Assembly: GCF_001705435.1 (NCBI RefSeq)
Contig: NZ_MDEN01000068.1
Location: 62,001 to 126,000 of the forward strand
DNA length: 64,000 nt
Reading direction: 5' to 3'
Source: Pseudomonas graminis
GTDB taxonomy: Bacteria; Pseudomonadota; Gammaproteobacteria; Pseudomonadales; Pseudomonadaceae
In this document: positions 1 through 8,161 of the stretch, piece after piece
Position numbering within the stretch: position 1 is the stretch's first letter
How the letters are laid out: every line of letters begins with the position of its first letter
Made by a program: the position numbers and the translations under genes
Notes under the pieces: model-generated
Seen by the model: only the letters and a program-made list of their open reading frames with translations
What the model was told of the DNA's origin: nothing
Databases searched by the model: none

Positions 1-711
1 GCCGGCTGGCGCGTCTTCGGCGCCAAACCGGGAGCGTATGGCGCGGGGGTGCAGAACGCTATCGACGGACGCTTGTGGCAGAGCCGCGAAGACCTTGCCG
101 AGGTTTACCTGAACTGGGGCGGCTACGCCTACGGCAGCAGCGACGAAGGCACGCCCGCCCGTGACGGTTTTGCCAAGCGGCTCAGCCAGGTCCAGGCGGT
201 GCTGCAGAATCAGGACAACCGCGAACACGACCTGCTCGATTCCAACGATTACTACCAGTTCCAGGGTGGCATGCTGGCGGCGGTGGAAAGCCTGTCCGGC
301 GCAAAAGTCGCCAGTTACCACGGCGACCACAGCCAGCCCGATCTTCCGAAGATCCGCACGCTCAAGGAAGAACTCAACCGGGTGGTGCGCTCGCGGGCGG
401 CCAATCCGAAGTGGATCGAAGGGGTCAAACGCCACGGCTACAAGGGCGCGTTCGAGATGGCGGCGACGGTGGATTTCCTGTTCGCCTTCGACGCCACCAC
501 CGAGCTGATCGACGATCACCAATACGCGCTGCTGGCCGATGCCTATCTGCTGGACGCCTCGACCCGCGATTTCATCCAGCAGCACAATCCTGACGCGTTG
601 CGGGACATGACCGAGCGCATGCTCGAAGCGCAGCAGCGCGGCTTGTGGCAGGAACCGGGCGAGTACCGCGAAGCGCTGGAGAACCTGTTGCTGGACATCG
701 AAGAGTCATGA
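1..711 (+). CDS. cobN: Cobaltochelatase large subunit CobN, C-terminal part
   Basis: Last 236 codons of CobN, the large subunit of aerobic cobaltochelatase, which inserts cobalt into hydrogenobyrinic acid a,c-diamide during cobalamin synthesis in the cytoplasm. The frame is open from the first base, so the gene begins outside the window. Seen: the segment RVFGAKPGAYGAGVQ at the very start and the later stretch AFEMAATVDFLFAFDATT are typical of the conserved C-terminal half of the CobN/BchH family. The stop codon overlaps an ATG (ATGA at 708), and the chlD-type gene follows 88 bases later on the same strand. This fits the CobN plus ChlD-type chelatase arrangement known in pseudomonads. The family call is firm; the size of the missing part is unknown. 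Confidence 0.93.
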   Translation, partial: AGWRVFGAKPGAYGAGVQNAIDGRLWQSREDLAEVYLNWGGYAYGSSDEGTPARDGFAKRLSQVQAVLQNQDNREHDLLDSNDYYQFQGGMLAAVESLSGAKVASYHGDHSQPDLPKIRTLKEELNRVVRSRAANPKWIEGVKRHGYKGAFEMAATVDFLFAFDATTELIDDHQYALLADAYLLDASTRDFIQQHNPDALRDMTERMLEAQQRGLWQEPGEYREALENLLLDIEES

Positions 712-803
712 CCTTGGAAGAGCGCCTGCCGGGCAGTCTGCGAAGGCGCGTGACCGGCTTGAACCACATGACTGCCCCGCCGCTTGACGAGAATCGAACA
801 TGA
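708..803 (+). CDS. Possible 31-codon coupling ORF between cobN and chlD
   Basis: A short frame begins with ATG at 708, overlapping the cobN stop as ATGA, and ends at TGA 801-803, overlapping the chlD start as ATGA. It would encode 31 residues (MTLEERLPGSLRRRV then 16 more) that I do not recognise. The exact double overlap suggests it could pass ribosomes from cobN to chlD by translational coupling and need not make a useful peptide. Chance is also possible, because ATGA overlaps are frequent. Confidence 0.3.
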   Translation: MTLEERLPGSLRRRVTGLNHMTAPPLDENRT

Positions 804-1840
804 CCGACACCCCTCATTTCCCCTTGGCCGCCGTCGTCGGTGCCGATGACCTGAAGCTCGCCCTGTGCCTGACCGCTATCGACCCGAAAATCGGTGGCGT
901 GCTGATCGAGGGCCCGCGCGGCATGGCGAAATCAACCCTGGCCCGGGGGCTGGCGGATCTACTGGCCAGCGGTCAGTTCGTCACATTGCCCCTGGGCGCT
1001 ACGGAAGAACGCCTTGTCGGCACGCTGGACCTTGACGCCGCGTTGGGCGAGGGCCGCGCGGCGTTCTCGCCGGGGGTCCTGGCCAAGGCGGACGGCGGCG
1101 TGCTGTACGTCGATGAAGTCAACCTGCTGCCGGACCACTTGGTCGACTTGCTGCTGGACGTCGCCGCCAGCGGGGTCAATCTGGTGGAGCGCGATGGCAT
1201 TTCCCATCGCCACGCCGCGCGCTTTGTGCTGATCGGCACCATGAACCCGGAAGAAGGCGAACTGCGCCCGCAGCTGCTGGACCGTTTCGGCCTGAACGTG
1301 GCGTTGAGCGGGCAGACAGTGCCGCAACAGCGCGGGCAGATCATTCGCCGTCGGCTGGATTTCGACGCCGCGCCCGAAGCCTTCTGTCAGCAATGGGCCC
1401 CGCAACAGCAGGCGTTGAAGGCCCGTTGTGAAAGCGCCCGGGGGCTGTTGCCGAGCATTGAACTGGATGATGCCAGTCTGGGCTTGATCACCGAGCGCTG
1501 TTTTGCCGCCGGGGTCGACGGTATGCGAGCGGACCTGGTCTGGTTGCGCGCGGCCCGTGCCCATGCTGCCTGGCGTGGCGCTGCGCATATCGCCGAGGCG
1601 GACATCGACGCCGTCGCCGACTTTGCACTGCGTCACCGTCGTCGCGAACCGCAACCGCCCCAACAACCGCAATCCCAGCCGCCTGCGCCATCACAACAAC
1701 CCCCGCCGAAACCCGATGACGGTGCTCCGCGGCAACCTGAATCGCCGGAAACAGGCGAGGGCAGTTGGGGTGAGTTGCCTGCCCGCACCGTGCAGACGGG
1801 TCACCGCAAAGAAGTGCCCCACTGGCCAAAAAAGCCCTAG
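800..1840 (+). CDS. chlD: ChlI-like AAA+ small chelatase subunit (zero-frame product of chlD)
   Basis: Zero-frame product of 346 residues: an AAA+ ATPase of the Mg/Co-chelatase ChlI family, expected to power metal insertion by CobN. Seen: Walker A GPRGMAKST at residues 38-46 (Ala replaces the usual Gly before Lys), Walker B GGVLYVDEVNLL at about 99-110, and the GTLDLDAAL family signature near 74. A Pro/Gln-rich linker spans about 275-310, typical of ChlD rather than of a free ChlI. The frame stops at TAG (1838), just past an A-rich slippery site, and the same protein continues in the -1 frame. I read this as the short product of one gene that also makes a 573-residue long form. A start at 800 is supported by the ATGA junction. 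The alternative is a broken gene. Confidence 0.85.
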   Translation: MTDTPHFPLAAVVGADDLKLALCLTAIDPKIGGVLIEGPRGMAKSTLARGLADLLASGQFVTLPLGATEERLVGTLDLDAALGEGRAAFSPGVLAKADGGVLYVDEVNLLPDHLVDLLLDVAASGVNLVERDGISHRHAARFVLIGTMNPEEGELRPQLLDRFGLNVALSGQTVPQQRGQIIRRRLDFDAAPEAFCQQWAPQQQALKARCESARGLLPSIELDDASLGLITERCFAAGVDGMRADLVWLRAARAHAAWRGAAHIAEADIDAVADFALRHRRREPQPPQQPQSQPPAPSQQPPPKPDDGAPRQPESPETGEGSWGELPARTVQTGHRKEVPHWPKKP

Positions 1841-1874
1841 GCATTCGCCCCCGTCTGTCGAAGGGGGCGAATGC
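1828..1874 (+). promoter_or_regulatory. -1 programmed ribosomal frameshift signal in chlD
   Basis: A canonical heptamer A AAA AAG sits at 1828-1834 in the zero frame (codons CCA AAA AAG CCC TAG). It is followed by a 6-base spacer ending in the zero-frame stop, then a perfect 12-bp hairpin: arms 1841-1852 and 1863-1874 with a 10-base loop. Slippery site, spacer and stem geometry all match known -1 frameshift cassettes. Slippage by both tRNAs moves reading to GCC at 1834 and on into the VWA half. A similar arrangement, with chlD producing two cobalt chelatase subunits by frameshifting, has been reported in cobalamin-producing prokaryotes. Confidence 0.88.
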
Positions 1875-2520
1875 CAGCCCTCGACCGGGTGCACTGGGCG
1901 GCGGCCGAAACGGCGCGGCCCGCGCGGGTGCAGAAGGCGCGATTGCCTGGCTGCCCACCTTGCTCCGTGGCCGCCCCCGGGTTCGCAGCGATCTGGTGCA
2001 TCAGCCCCGCAGTCGCCGGCCGGAGCAGCTCTGGCTGGTGATCGTCGACGCATCGGCATCGACCCGGCGCAATCACGCGTTGAGTCAGGCAAAGGGTTTG
2101 TTGGCGGGGGTGTTCGATGATGCGTATCGGCAGCGCGCCAGACTGGCCTTGCTCACCGCCAGCGGCACCGGCGCGCGCTGGCAGCATCAGGGCCTGAAAG
2201 CCAGCGCCGGGTTGCAGCCGTGGCTCGACGCATTGGGTGCGGGGGGCGGCACGCCGCTGTGGGATGCGATCAATCAGGCGGCTGACTGGTCCGCAAAACG
2301 GCACAAGCGCTGCCCGGCGGAACAGCAACGGGTGCTGATTCTCACGGACGGGCGGGTCAAGGACATACCGGCGCTATCAACACGACCGGCGCAGCCGCTT
2401 CCCGTGTTCAGCGGCCCCGTGCTGCTGATCGACATCGAGCGTGGGCCCATACGGCTGGGCCGCGCCCGGGACATCGCCGTGCAACTCAACGCTGACTACC
2501 GCCACATCGACGAGTGCTGA
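1834..2520 (+). CDS. chlD: ChlD-type C-terminal half with VWA domain, reached by -1 frameshift
   Basis: Trans-frame continuation of the gene that starts at 800: 228 residues read in the -1 frame after slippage, giving a predicted 573-residue protein. It encodes a von Willebrand factor A domain of the ChlD/CobT medium-subunit type, which bridges the AAA+ ring and CobN. Seen: MIDAS motif DASAS (Asp about residue 417 of the fused product), a downstream LTDGR, and conserved joining sequence ALGIRPRLSKGANASPR directly after the slip site. The first in-frame ATG is at 1960, but starting there would lose conserved sequence between 1834 and 1960, and I see no clear ribosome binding site for it. No separate small-subunit gene is present, as expected if one gene makes both subunits. 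Confidence 0.82.
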   Translation, partial: ALGIRPRLSKGANASPRPGALGGGRNGAARAGAEGAIAWLPTLLRGRPRVRSDLVHQPRSRRPEQLWLVIVDASASTRRNHALSQAKGLLAGVFDDAYRQRARLALLTASGTGARWQHQGLKASAGLQPWLDALGAGGGTPLWDAINQAADWSAKRHKRCPAEQQRVLILTDGRVKDIPALSTRPAQPLPVFSGPVLLIDIERGPIRLGRARDIAVQLNADYRHIDEC

Positions 2521-2541
2521 GCGCACGTCGTCGTTCGGGTC

Positions 2542-2808
2542 TCAGGCGGGCATGGTCCACGGCTCGAGGCTGTAGCCTTCGCCGCTGATTTCAGCCCGGG
2601 CCTGTTCGAGAAACTGCGCCAGTTGCTTCGGATCGGAATAGGCGCTGCTGGGGATCTGCTTGCGGCCAATGCGGGTGCTGGTGCGATCGATGACGGTGAG
2701 GCTCAGTTCGCCGTTGCCATCCTGTGGGGCCCAGGCCACGCACTGGAAGGGTTCAAAGGCGTGACCGGCAATCAGCAAAGCATCGTTGAAGCGCAAGGGG
2801 GCGTTCAT
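2542..2808 (-). CDS. Conserved small hypothetical protein, 88 aa
   Basis: An 88-residue cytoplasmic protein with no signal peptide or membrane segment that I do not recognise. Seen: mixed alpha/beta-looking sequence with VIDRTSTRIGRKQIP in the middle and an acidic helix LAQFLEQARAEISGE near the C-terminus. It is convergent with the chlD-type gene, whose stop lies 21 bases away, and runs against the direction of its neighbours. The start at 2808 gives a normal-looking protein. Codon usage resembles the neighbours, so I take it as a real lineage-specific gene. No function can be inferred. Confidence 0.6.
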   Translation of the reverse strand: MNAPLRFNDALLIAGHAFEPFQCVAWAPQDGNGELSLTVIDRTSTRIGRKQIPSSAYSDPKQLAQFLEQARAEISGEGYSLEPWTMPA

Positions 2809-3196
2809 GGACTGTCCTCAAAGTGCCCGTGTACGTTGTGCACCGGCGGCGGGCGTATCGCTCGGTGGCGTCTGGTGTTGCTACTTGTACTGATGACCGT
2901 CCCCCAGGGCTGAGTCACACCCATTTTGAAATTTCTTGATTTATTTTAAGCGGCACTTTTGCCGCGCTTCCTTGCCGCGCGTGAGCCAAACTCCTGCGAG
3001 GCCTGGTTCTTCACTGCCAAGCGCGCTTGATGGTGTACGTAAACGCTAAGCACGTTTCGATCTTAGGCTTATACAGAATCGATCCAAGGGGGCGTCAGAA
3101 ACCTTGCTATGGTGTCAATCGGCCTTCACAAGGCACTGTTTATAAGAATGTTTTCTCCATGGATCACTACGCGACCCCGGCGCCAAGGAAACTCAC
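2809..3196. other. Intergenic region upstream of VpsR-like regulator
   Basis: These 388 bases hold no convincing gene. The right half is AT-richer than its surroundings (for example near 2921-2950 and 3125-3150), as expected of a promoter region. A short frame at 3027-3230 has no support. A purine-rich AAGGAA stands about 9 bases before the ATG at 3197. Confidence 0.5.
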
Positions 3197-4549
<1,353 letters not shown>

Positions 4550-4600
4550 TCCGGCCTTGCGCGATGCAGCCGCCGGCGTTCACCTCCGGCGTGCAGGCTC

Positions 4601-5134
4601 TCAGTCATTGATCAGTTGGCTGACCCGCTGCAGTGCTTGCTCACTGCGGTGGCTCCAGATCCCGCCAATCACCTCGAAAGGCTGCCCGTGGGCCACCAGC
4701 CATTGCCGGCTGGCCTCGAAGAATGCCTGGCGCTCGGCCAGGTCTGGCTGGCAACGCTGACCGTCGCCGACCCATCCGACCCCCTCCGGGGACAGCAGCA
4801 GGTGCAGATCGTAGTGGCGCTCGGCGAGGGCGGTTTCGATCCACGCCGGGCAGTCGTTGAACAGCGCACGGCTCCAGAGGACGTTGCTGAGCAAATGGGT
4901 GTCGAGGATCAGCAGTGACGGTTTGAGCGACCGCGCGGCGTCCTCACGGGCCAGTTGTTCCCGGGCAATGACGTCGATGTCGGCGTAGCAGGTGTCCCGC
5001 TGTACCTCATCGATGAACTGCCGCACGTATTCGCCCACCCGTACGCCGCCGAACTGCCGCTGAATCTCTTCCGCCAGCCAGCTCTTGCCGCTGGATTCGG
5101 GCCCTGTGAGTACCAGCACTTTCATCTCGGTCAA
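4601..5134 (-). CDS. NadR-type nicotinamide riboside kinase (P-loop ATPase)
   Basis: A 177-residue P-loop protein resembling the C-terminal ribosylnicotinamide kinase domain of NadR, which phosphorylates nicotinamide riboside to NMN. Seen: Walker A GPESSGKSWLAEEI at residues 11-24, the conserved EYVRQFID at about 35, and LLILDTHLLSN around 72-82 as the Walker-B-like strand. It lacks the N-terminal regulator and NMN adenylyltransferase parts of full-length NadR. Its start overlaps the stop of pnuC by four bases, so the two should be translationally coupled: import followed by trapping by phosphorylation. ATG at 5134 is used; a second ATG lies three codons inside. Confidence 0.82.
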   Translation of the reverse strand: MTEMKVLVLTGPESSGKSWLAEEIQRQFGGVRVGEYVRQFIDEVQRDTCYADIDVIAREQLAREDAARSLKPSLLILDTHLLSNVLWSRALFNDCPAWIETALAERHYDLHLLLSPEGVGWVGDGQRCQPDLAERQAFFEASRQWLVAHGQPFEVIGGIWSHRSEQALQRVSQLIND

Positions 5135-5694
5135 CGCGCCAGCGCGGGGTCGGCGCGCCAGTCGCGCCAGCCCTGCACGGCGAGCAGGGTGAACAGCGCG
5201 TACAGACCCGCGGTGAGGTACAGCGCTTTATAGAGAAACAGGCCCACGAAGATCACGTCGAGCAGGATCCACAGCGGCCAGCACTGCACCCGCTTTTGCG
5301 CCATCCAGACCTGCGCGACCAGGCTGTAACCGGTCAGTGTGGCATCAAGCCAGGGTTGCGCGGCGTCGGTGAAATGGGCCATGGCCGCGCCAAGGACAAC
5401 GCTGACCACGGCGCCGGCGACCAGGCTGAGCAACAGGCTGCCGCTGCCCAACGAGGTGACGATGCGGCCGTTGTCTGCCGCGCCACGGCGGGTCCACTGC
5501 CACCAGCCATACAGCTGCAGCCCGGCGTACACCACCTGCAATAGCATGTCGGAGTAGAGCTTCACGTCGAAGAAGATCCAGGTGTAGAGCAACACCATGA
5601 CCAGACCGATCGGCCAGCACCATGGGTTCTGTTTGACTGTCAGCCAGACGGCAATGACACCGAGTGCAGCGGCAAACAGCTCAAGCCCTGACAT
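5131..5694 (-). CDS. pnuC: Nicotinamide riboside transporter PnuC
   Basis: A 187-residue inner-membrane facilitator of the PnuC family. Seen: multiple hydrophobic helices from residue 3 on, and the family-typical tryptophan-rich segments NPWCWPIGLVMVLLYTW and LQLYGWWQW. The frame is open further upstream, but I start at 5694 because the family begins at this point (MSGLELFAAALG) and because AGGAG stands six bases before this ATG. The overlapping kinase gene downstream supports the substrate nicotinamide riboside and a role in NAD salvage. Confidence 0.88.
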   Translation of the reverse strand: MSGLELFAAALGVIAVWLTVKQNPWCWPIGLVMVLLYTWIFFDVKLYSDMLLQVVYAGLQLYGWWQWTRRGAADNGRIVTSLGSGSLLLSLVAGAVVSVVLGAAMAHFTDAAQPWLDATLTGYSLVAQVWMAQKRVQCWPLWILLDVIFVGLFLYKALYLTAGLYALFTLLAVQGWRDWRADPALAR

Positions 5695-6049
5695 GGCAAC
5701 TCCTGAAGAGACGGTGGAAAAACGGGTCGGCGATTGTAGGCGCTTTATCGCCCGAGGTGGGACGCGATGATGCGTCGGAAGCATCTGAAAAGGCGGTAGA
5801 AAAACATCCCGGGCAGCACGTCGGGTTCATAGAGGCAATGTAACGACGATGGGGTAAACGTCAAAGCCTTCGCGCCAGTATTCATGCTAGCGCGTTCGTC
5901 AGAAAGGTCTGCTAGCATCGCCGCGCTCATGCCCGAGGCAGAGCGCTGTAACGTTCATGCTTTTTTTACGTTTGACCGTTTATCGTTCGCGCAACAGTTT
6001 GTAATACATATCAAGAGAGCCGTGCCATGAGCAGGTTCCAGCCGGGGGA
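5695..6049. other. Divergent promoter region between pnuC and uppP
   Basis: A 355-base gap between divergently oriented pnuC and uppP. The right part (5950-6020) is AT-rich and likely carries the uppP promoter. No gene or clear operator was recognised; a 61-codon antisense frame here has no support. Confidence 0.5.
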
Positions 6050-6883
6050 ATGATGGATCTTTGGACCGCTGCACAGGCGCTGATACTTGGGGTTGTAGAA
6101 GGGCTGACGGAGTTTTTGCCGATTTCCAGCACGGGTCATCAGATCATCGTTGCGGACCTGATCGGTTTTGGCGGCGAGCGGGCGATGGCGTTCAATATCA
6201 TTATTCAGTTGGGGGCGATCCTGGCGGTGATGTGGGAGTTTCGCCGCAAGATCATTGATGTCGTCATCGGTTTGCCAACGCGGCCCGAAGCGCGGCGTTT
6301 CACCGCCAACCTCATCGTCGGCGTGTTGCCGGCCATGGTCCTCGGCGTGTTGTTTTCCGATCTGATCCACGAATACCTGTTCAACCCGATCACAGTGGCC
6401 GTTGCACTGGTGGTCGGCGGCTTCATCATGCTCTGGGCCGAGCGCCGCGAGCATGCGATTCACGCCGAAACCGTGGATGAGATGACCTGGGTGGATGCGT
6501 TGAAGGTCGGCTTCGCGCAATGCCTGGCCATGATTCCGGGTACTTCGCGATCGGGCTCGACCATCATCGGCGGGCTGCTGTTCGGCCTGTCACGCAAAAC
6601 CGCCACCGAGTTTTCGTTCTTTCTGGCGATGCCGACCATGATCGCGGCTTCGGTGTACTCGGGGTACAAATACCGCTACCTGTTCCAGCCCGATGATCTG
6701 CCGGTGTTCGCCATCGGCTTCATCGCCGCGTTCATCTTCGCCATGATCGCCGTTCGCGGCCTGCTCAAGTTCATCGCCACCCACAGCTACGACGTGTTCG
6801 CCTGGTACCGCATCGCCTTCGGTCTGCTGATTCTCGCGACCTGGCAATTCGGCTGGGTCGACTGGTCCAGTGTGCAGGGCTGA
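6050..6883 (+). CDS. uppP: Undecaprenyl-diphosphatase UppP (BacA)
   Basis: A 277-residue inner-membrane phosphatase that converts undecaprenyl diphosphate to the monophosphate, recycling the lipid carrier for peptidoglycan and other envelope polymers. Seen: the family signature EGLTEFLPISSTGH near residues 17-30 and the second catalytic motif PGTSRSGST at about 163-171, with hydrophobic helices throughout and normal family length. Two consecutive ATG codons (6050 and 6053) are possible starts. Loss or gain of this activity changes bacitracin tolerance in other bacteria. A DUF1294 gene follows within a few bases and may be co-transcribed. Confidence 0.95.
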   Translation: MMDLWTAAQALILGVVEGLTEFLPISSTGHQIIVADLIGFGGERAMAFNIIIQLGAILAVMWEFRRKIIDVVIGLPTRPEARRFTANLIVGVLPAMVLGVLFSDLIHEYLFNPITVAVALVVGGFIMLWAERREHAIHAETVDEMTWVDALKVGFAQCLAMIPGTSRSGSTIIGGLLFGLSRKTATEFSFFLAMPTMIAASVYSGYKYRYLFQPDDLPVFAIGFIAAFIFAMIAVRGLLKFIATHSYDVFAWYRIAFGLLILATWQFGWVDWSSVQG

Positions 6884-6890
6884 TGTTCCG

Positions 6891-7334
6891 ATGACTCAAC
6901 GTTCCGAATCGCAACACCCGGGGCGCTCGGCCGCCGCCAAGCCTGTCGCCGTGCGCTTTCTGAAACTCAAGCTGGTGGCGATGCTGTTGCTGTGCGGCTT
7001 GCCGGTCTACGGCGTCGTCACCTACTGGACCCGCGGCGGCAGCTGGCTGCCGGCGGCGATTTACGGGCTGATGAGCGTTGTCGCCTTTGGGTTTTACGGC
7101 TGGGACAAGAAGCAGGCCCAGCGCGGCGGCCAGCGGACGCCGGAAAAGCTGCTGCACGTGAGCGAACTGCTGGGCGGGTGGCCGGGTGCGCTGCTGGCCC
7201 AGCAAGTGTTTCGCCACAAGACCCGCAAGTTTTCGTACCAGCTGGTGTTCTGGCTGATTGTGCTGTTGCACGAATTGTTCTGGGTCGACCGCTTGCTGTT
7301 CGGCGGTCGCCTGATTTCGCGCCATTTGTATTGA
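6891..7334 (+). CDS. DUF1294 family membrane protein
   Basis: A 147-residue inner-membrane protein of the DUF1294 type. Seen: a short polar N-terminus, two hydrophobic segments at about 25-45 and 50-65, the family-typical YGWDKKQAQRGGQRTPE, then LLGGWPGALLAQQVFRHKTRK and a last hydrophobic helix. Some members of the family are fused to a cold-shock domain; this one is not. I chose ATG 6891, seven bases after the uppP stop, over an upstream ATG at 6870 that lies inside uppP. The function of the family is unknown. Confidence 0.8.
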   Translation: MTQRSESQHPGRSAAAKPVAVRFLKLKLVAMLLLCGLPVYGVVTYWTRGGSWLPAAIYGLMSVVAFGFYGWDKKQAQRGGQRTPEKLLHVSELLGGWPGALLAQQVFRHKTRKFSYQLVFWLIVLLHELFWVDRLLFGGRLISRHLY

Positions 7335-7364
7335 ATGGCTTGCAGAAACGCTGGATGGACCCGT

Positions 7365-7715
7365 TTACAGCTTCAGCGCCACCTGGCGGCGCTTCGACAG
7401 CTTGCCGACTACTAACTGGTGGGAGCGGGTCAGCGCTTCCTTTAGCTCGTCTGCGCCCATGGCGAACGGGTAGGTCAGGGTGATCCAGTGGGCGCGGGCC
7501 AGGTAAGGCGCAGGTCGCACGCCCGGACGGTCGACGTAGCCGAGGAACAGCTCGGCGCCGACCTTGAACGACAGGTCGTTCCCGGCCAGGCCCATCACCG
7601 CGAACATCTTGGTGTCGGCGATGGAGAAGACCCTGACGCCGCCCCATTTGTAATCCTCCCGCGCGCCGGGAAGATTCAGGCAGAACGCGGCGACGTCTTC
7701 AATCTGCATCGGCAT
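7365..7715 (-). CDS. MmcQ/YjbR family protein
   Basis: A 116-residue soluble protein of the MmcQ/YjbR family, a small double-wing fold proposed to bind DNA but without a settled function. Seen: the typical opening MQIEDVAAFCLNLPGAREDYKWGG-type arrangement, with the tryptophan-glycine pair near residue 24, then FAVMGLAGNDLSFKV and the C-terminal SHQLVVGKLSKRR. It is on the same strand as cueR with 38 bases between, so it may be the last gene of a copA-cueR transcript, though nothing else connects it to copper. Confidence 0.82.
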   Translation of the reverse strand: MPMQIEDVAAFCLNLPGAREDYKWGGVRVFSIADTKMFAVMGLAGNDLSFKVGAELFLGYVDRPGVRPAPYLARAHWITLTYPFAMGADELKEALTRSHQLVVGKLSKRRQVALKL

Positions 7716-7753
7716 GTTCCTGAACGGCGGTGAGGGGTATACGAGTGCGTGGG

Positions 7754-8161
7754 TTACCCATGGGCGCGACCTCCATTCGACGCCAGGTCAGCCAGAATCG
7801 GACAGTCCGGGCGGCGATCGCCCTGGCAGTGGCTGACCAGGTTCTGCAGGGTGTCACGCAGCCCGGCCAATTCCTCGATTTTCTGATTGAGTTCGGCGAT
7901 GTGCTGGTGGGCCAGCGCCTTGACGTCGGCACTGGCACGGCCGCGGTCTTGCCACAGGGTCAGCAGTTTGCCGACCGCTTCCAGGGAAAACCCCAGATCC
8001 CGCGAGCGTTTGATGAACGCCAGGGTGTGCAGCTCGTCCGGGCCGTACAAGCGATAGCCGCTGTCGGTGCGGGCAGCGGCAGGGAGCAGGCCGATGGATT
8101 CGTAGTAGCGAATCATCTTGGCGCTGAGGCCGCTGCGTTTGGCGGCTTGTCCGATGTTCAT
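7754..8161 (-). CDS. cueR: Copper-responsive MerR-family regulator CueR
   Basis: A 135-residue MerR-family activator that senses cytoplasmic Cu(I) and switches on copper export. Seen: N-terminal winged helix MNIGQAAKRSGLSAKMIRYY, a long dimerisation helix (about 75-110), and the two metal ligands Cys112 and Cys120 in CQGDRRPDCPI, at the same positions as in E. coli CueR. It overlaps the copA stop by four bases, an arrangement that places the regulator under control of its own target promoter. The likely operator lies upstream of copA at about 10454-10484. Confidence 0.92.
   Translation of the reverse strand: MNIGQAAKRSGLSAKMIRYYESIGLLPAAARTDSGYRLYGPDELHTLAFIKRSRDLGFSLEAVGKLLTLWQDRGRASADVKALAHQHIAELNQKIEELAGLRDTLQNLVSHCQGDRRPDCPILADLASNGGRAHG

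Noticed and set aside
800..2520. Reading the chlD region as a pseudogene or as two independent genes
   Set aside because: The presence of a perfect slippery heptamer, spacer and hairpin exactly at the frame change, and conserved sequence in both frames, favours programmed frameshifting. A sequencing error in the A run is not fully excluded.
5745..5930. A 61-codon minus-strand frame between pnuC and uppP
   Set aside because: No ribosome binding site or similarity; it covers the likely promoter region.
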